Under the pieces are notes generated by a model. That model was given only the letters and a program-made list of their open reading frames with translations. It was not told the origin of the DNA and did not search any database. DNA of 64,000 bases, from contig LADN01000096.1 of NCBI GenBank assembly GCA_000961585.1, positions 1 through 64,000 on the forward strand. The letters run 5' to 3'. The stretch comes from Peptococcaceae bacterium BRH_c4a (GTDB lineage: Bacteria; Bacillota; Desulfotomaculia; Desulfotomaculales; Desulfocucumaceae). The translations under genes and the position numbers were made by a program. Position 1 is the stretch's first letter. Every line of letters begins with the position of its first letter. Below, piece after piece: positions 60,990 through 64,000 of this stretch.

Positions 60990-61226
60990 TCAACAATCGT
61001 CGTTGTTTATCATATCAGACACCAGCTTCAAGGTGCTGACTGTATGGGTGATAAGAAGCTCATAGAGGAGAAGAGGCATAACTTCCTGCAGTGAAGGACC
61101 CAACTCTCCCGCAGAAACTTTTTTTTGAACAGCTTCCCCCGCTCTGTTAAGGGAGGTATTGACCAGATTGCATATCTGGTCTTGATTGTTTTTAACAAAG
61201 TTGTCCACATCAATTCTGGTTTTCAT
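60990..61226 (-). CDS. Hypothetical protein, 78 residues
   Basis: ATG at 61226 with a G-rich but weak site. Predicted helical: VDNFVKNNQDQICNLVNTSL, LQEVMPLLLYELLITHTVST. Ends in SDMINNDDC. Convergent with the 108-residue ORF and downstream of the glucoamylase on the same strand, 35 bases apart, so perhaps co-transcribed with it. No family recognised. Confidence 0.5.
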   Translation of the reverse strand: MKTRIDVDNFVKNNQDQICNLVNTSLNRAGEAVQKKVSAGELGPSLQEVMPLLLYELLITHTVSTLKLVSDMINNDDC

Positions 61227-61260
61227 TTTTAACCCCGCTTTTTTTCAGAATGCGGTTATT

Positions 61261-63219
61261 CTATTGCTGCATTGACGAAAGCCTTCCGGTCAGGGCAAGG
61301 GTGGCCAGAACGTACATGGCGTGGGACCAGTTCAGGGGCAGAACCCAGGCTGGGCCGCCGTTATGGCGGTGTACCTGTTCAGGCAAAAGACCTGCCTGGG
61401 AAGCGTTGGCCTGGGCCCAGTGTATGTATTCCGCAGCTTTTTCTTTCCGGCCCCGAAGGGAGTGATATATAGACATCCAGAGGGATGTCAGAACCCATGG
61501 GTTGCCCCCCGCATAGCAGTCTCCCTGATAGCGGTGAATTCCCCCCACCTGACTGTTGAACAGATTTTTTTCAATGCTTTCCGCCGTGGACTGCATACGT
61601 TCGTCTGCTGCCGGCAAAACTCCAAAGGGAAAACATAGTCCCAGAAGGGCAGTGTCAAGCCTTTTGTCCATAGACAGAGCATTGTAGCTGCACTGTGCGC
61701 CGGGCAGCGGCAACTGGCATACCCCCTGGCCGCATTCCTGCGCCCTGTGGTATTCTCCCCCGGATACCCTCCGGTTGGCCGACCTGGTAAAGCTGCCCAG
61801 ATCACCGGCCCACTGGTGCAATAGAATGCTCTCCTTCAGTGATTCGGCGGCTTCATTCCAAAGATTTTGCGACGGGCAGTCTCCCATGGCGGCAGCCAAT
61901 CCGGCCGCACCTTTCAGTCCCCCGTACACGGCGGCCGATGAGTAAGTGCTCTGGGCAAATTCATCTTCCCAGAGATCCATGGTGGGTATTTGCAGGCCGT
62001 TATCCAGCCTGTTTTTCACCAGGTAACCGGCCCCGGAATACACCGAGGGCCAGATATAGTTCAGAAATTTACTGTCACCGGTAAGGGTGTAATGGTGGTG
62101 GTAACCCCATAAAACGGCTCCGGCCTGATCGATTTGTTCTCCCCAGCTGGATGCCCGGTCTCCGTTCATAAAGTAGCGCTGGTGCCAGTTACCCTCCGGC
62201 TTTTGAACTCTGGCTGCGTACCGGTAAAACATACCGGCTTCATCATGGTGTCCGGCCTCATCCAGGGCCAGCGCTACGAACATGCCGTCCCTGGGCCAGC
62301 AGTATCCGTATCCTCCTGATCCAATATAATGGGAGTCAAATTCAGGGGCAGCCACCGATGCGCCGCCAGATCGGTCCGACATGATTTTCATGGCCAGCAG
62401 GGAGCGATTGTACAGGGGAGTGTCGGCATTTTCACCCTCCCGCCGGGAAAGCCATTTTTTCCAGTATTGTGATGTTGTTTCCAGATGACTTTCATTTTTC
62501 AAAACAGGAAGGTTCAGAAGTTCAGTGAGGGAATTCTCATCATTGGCAACCGCTATGGCAAGGGTGATGGAGACTTGTTCACCCGGATTAAAAGAGCCCA
62601 GACTCCACCCCATGGACCCGGCGCCGGATTTTATGTTGTCCGGACCCCCCCAGAATTCCCCGCGGCAGGCGCTTTCAAAAGGATCGGAAGGGGAGTTCCT
62701 TCGTCCGCAGTGATAGCCATAGGGTGTTTTACCCGGGCATTTGACACCAATAAAAACGCTGCGCCTGTACTGAATCAGTGCCTGCTGGGCGGGGAGGTAG
62801 TACATGCCGTCCTGGATGTTTGATTCTTCTATGCTGAAAGAGCAGTAGGCTATAAGATTAATGTCGCGGGGGGAAGCCCCGTTGTTAATTACCTGGTATG
62901 TTCTTACCAGGACATCATTTTCCGGCAAAACAAGGTCCGTCTGGTGTGTCCCGGTATTATTCCGGTGGTCTTCGATGGATGTGACCACTGTGTTGGTATC
63001 TTCTAAATAATGCTGCCGGCTTTGCATAGAGCTATCGTCCAGCCAGTGAACCGGACCTCCGTCATACTGTATACCTATTTTCAGTATCCCCATATGCTGT
63101 CCCCAGTCAATATTGGGCCAGAATAATCTGTGGAGGGTTCCATTTTCTCTTATACTGCAAAGCATTTTCCCATTTCCCACAATTCCACCGGGCATAATGG
63201 GGTCTATAAAATCATCCAA
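61261..63219 (-). CDS. Glucoamylase-type glycoside hydrolase, GH15
   Basis: 652 residues. N-terminal beta-sandwich (MPGGIVGNGKMLCSIRENGT, LFWPNIDWGQHMGILKIGIQ), then the (alpha/alpha)6 barrel with SGGYGYCWPRDGMFVALAL, PEGNWHQRYFMNGDRASSWG and the C-terminal LPEQVHRHNGGPAWVLPLNW carrying an EQ typical of the catalytic base. No signal peptide, so probably intracellular, releasing glucose from alpha-glucan, possibly the product of GlgA. TTG start with GGAGG about 10 bases upstream. Confidence 0.9.
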   Translation of the reverse strand: MDDFIDPIMPGGIVGNGKMLCSIRENGTLHRLFWPNIDWGQHMGILKIGIQYDGGPVHWLDDSSMQSRQHYLEDTNTVVTSIEDHRNNTGTHQTDLVLPENDVLVRTYQVINNGASPRDINLIAYCSFSIEESNIQDGMYYLPAQQALIQYRRSVFIGVKCPGKTPYGYHCGRRNSPSDPFESACRGEFWGGPDNIKSGAGSMGWSLGSFNPGEQVSITLAIAVANDENSLTELLNLPVLKNESHLETTSQYWKKWLSRREGENADTPLYNRSLLAMKIMSDRSGGASVAAPEFDSHYIGSGGYGYCWPRDGMFVALALDEAGHHDEAGMFYRYAARVQKPEGNWHQRYFMNGDRASSWGEQIDQAGAVLWGYHHHYTLTGDSKFLNYIWPSVYSGAGYLVKNRLDNGLQIPTMDLWEDEFAQSTYSSAAVYGGLKGAAGLAAAMGDCPSQNLWNEAAESLKESILLHQWAGDLGSFTRSANRRVSGGEYHRAQECGQGVCQLPLPGAQCSYNALSMDKRLDTALLGLCFPFGVLPAADERMQSTAESIEKNLFNSQVGGIHRYQGDCYAGGNPWVLTSLWMSIYHSLRGRKEKAAEYIHWAQANASQAGLLPEQVHRHNGGPAWVLPLNWSHAMYVLATLALTGRLSSMQQ

Positions 63220-63329
63220 TTTGTCTTAAACCTCCATGGAAGATTTAGTCGCCGCCATATTGTTCCTGATAATAACATTATATTAGAACAGAGGACTGTT
63301 GACAAAGCATCCGGGTGGAAATATTTTGT

Positions 63330-64000
63330 TTAGTGCAGCAGTTTGCTTATTCTCTTTCCCCTTGGAATGTAGCTTGTATGGAGAATTTCCTTTGCTCTTT
63401 CACTGAGCGGTTCTCCCAGAAAGTCTTTGTAGAGCTGTTTCACGGCAGGGTTTTCGTGGGACCGCCTGAATTTTTTGTCGGCGTCTATTCGGTAGAGGGC
63501 CTGGGTGCGCTTTGTTTTGGCCTCTGCCGCAGCTTCTTTTTTGCTTACAGTTCCCTGTATTGGCTGTCCACCGCCACCTACGCATCCTCCCGGGCAGGCC
63601 ATTATCTCCACAAAGTCATAATGCTCCCCGGACTTTATTTTTTCCATCAGCTTCCGGGCGTTTCTGGTTCCGTGAGCCACCGCAATTCTGACCGGGCGGC
63701 CTTTTATTTGCACCTTTGATTCCTTTATTCCCTTTAAGCCCCTGATCTCTTTAAACTCTATAACAGTGTTGTCCTGACCCCCGGTCAGGGACAGGGCGGT
63801 TCTGACGGCGGCCTCGGTAACGCCCCCGGTGGCGGCGAAAATTGCTCCGGCCCCGGTGGATAGTCCCAGGGGCTTATCAAATTCTTCATCGGGGAGCTGG
63901 TCAAAACGTATTCCGGCCGACCTCAGCATTCTGGCCAACTCCCTGGTGGTCAACACATAGTCAACATCACGGCTTCCCCTGGTCACCAGTTCCTGCCGGG
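63330..64000 (-). CDS. [FeFe] hydrogenase catalytic subunit, 3' part (runs off the window)
   Basis: At least 223 codons are visible; the frame stays open to base 64000, so the N-terminal ferredoxin domains are outside. H-cluster stretch DFVEIMACPGGCVGGGGQP with two cysteines and the C-terminal KQLYKDFLGEPLSERAKEIL are diagnostic of group A hydrogenases. DYVLTTRELARML precedes. Likely the catalytic subunit of an NADH/ferredoxin-linked or Hnd-type enzyme; type unknown without the rest. Confidence 0.92.
   Translation of the reverse strand, partial: RQELVTRGSRDVDYVLTTRELARMLRSAGIRFDQLPDEEFDKPLGLSTGAGAIFAATGGVTEAAVRTALSLTGGQDNTVIEFKEIRGLKGIKESKVQIKGRPVRIAVAHGTRNARKLMEKIKSGEHYDFVEIMACPGGCVGGGGQPIQGTVSKKEAAAEAKTKRTQALYRIDADKKFRRSHENPAVKQLYKDFLGEPLSERAKEILHTSYIPRGKRISKLLH

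Overview
The window looks like chromosomal DNA from an anaerobic, spore-forming, Gram-positive (Firmicutes/Clostridia) bacterium, most like the Desulfotomaculum/Pelotomaculum (Peptococcaceae) lineage. Evidence: a zinc-lid adenylate kinase, many TTG/GTG starts behind strong GGAGG sites, spoVB and a probable spoVM, 7-1-7 Fur boxes, a Crp/Fnr regulator, an Hdr-Flx electron-bifurcation complex, adenosylcobalamin-dependent methylmalonyl-CoA mutase, a complete butyryl-CoA/beta-oxidation gene set and the end of an [FeFe] hydrogenase. Genus is inferred, not proven. No phage, CRISPR array or intact insertion sequence was seen.

Layout. 0-3 kb: repeats, a PPC-domain protein, a MidA-like methyltransferase, an LpdD-like protein and a Cys-rich micro-ORF. 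3.2-5.8 kb: a Fur-controlled feoA-feoB-zinc-ribbon operon. 5.8-10.2 kb: DUF456 protein, tRNA-Pro(CGG), adk, a methyltransferase, an MTA/purine nucleoside phosphorylase, a candidate structured RNA and trxB. 10.2-15.1 kb: repeats, meaB, then an unknown cluster containing two paralogous coiled-coil proteins. 15.1-19.4 kb: dinG, psd, pssA, probable spoVM. 19.5-26.2 kb: hdrC-hdrB-hdrA-flxD-flxC-flxB-flxA; hdrA and flxD are each interrupted by one in-frame UGA at a known selenocysteine position. 26.4-33 kb: membrane protein, radical SAM, Crp/Fnr, copper chaperone, the queD-queC-DUF366-queE-folE preQ0 operon, ypmA-like, surE. 33-39 kb: spoVB, an EF-G paralog, a cysteine desulfurase-like gene, and mntA with a decayed hepT. 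39-43 kb (minus strand): acyl-CoA dehydrogenase, cobO, mcmA, mcmB. 43.3-46.7 kb (minus strand): a split 2-hydroxyacyl-CoA-dehydratase-activase-like triad. 47-52 kb: DUF3786, NUDIX, a palindromic repeat, minC, galT-glgA. 52.4-59.8 kb: acd-etfB-etfA-HdrD-like-thl-hbd-crt. 60-64 kb: small proteins, MutT, GH15 glucoamylase, and the 3' part of an [FeFe] hydrogenase running off the window.

How it fits together. C4 acyl-CoA oxidation or synthesis (acd, crt, hbd, thl, etfAB) and the methylmalonyl-CoA branch (mcmAB with its B12 adenosyltransferase and MeaB) exchange electrons through ETF, a soluble CCG-type Fe-S protein, the NAD(P)H-linked Flx-Hdr complex and hydrogenase. This is the equipment expected of a syntroph or sulfate reducer that ferments or oxidises short-chain acids. 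galT, glgA and the glucoamylase suggest a glycogen-like reserve.

The strongest unusual signals are two selenoproteins in adjacent hdr-flx genes, each with a hairpin just after the UGA; a family of roughly 300-340 bp palindromic elements together with heptad-repeat/hairpin units between genes; a novel-looking small-protein cluster at 12-15 kb; and several short Cys-rich or sporulation ORFs easily missed by gene callers.
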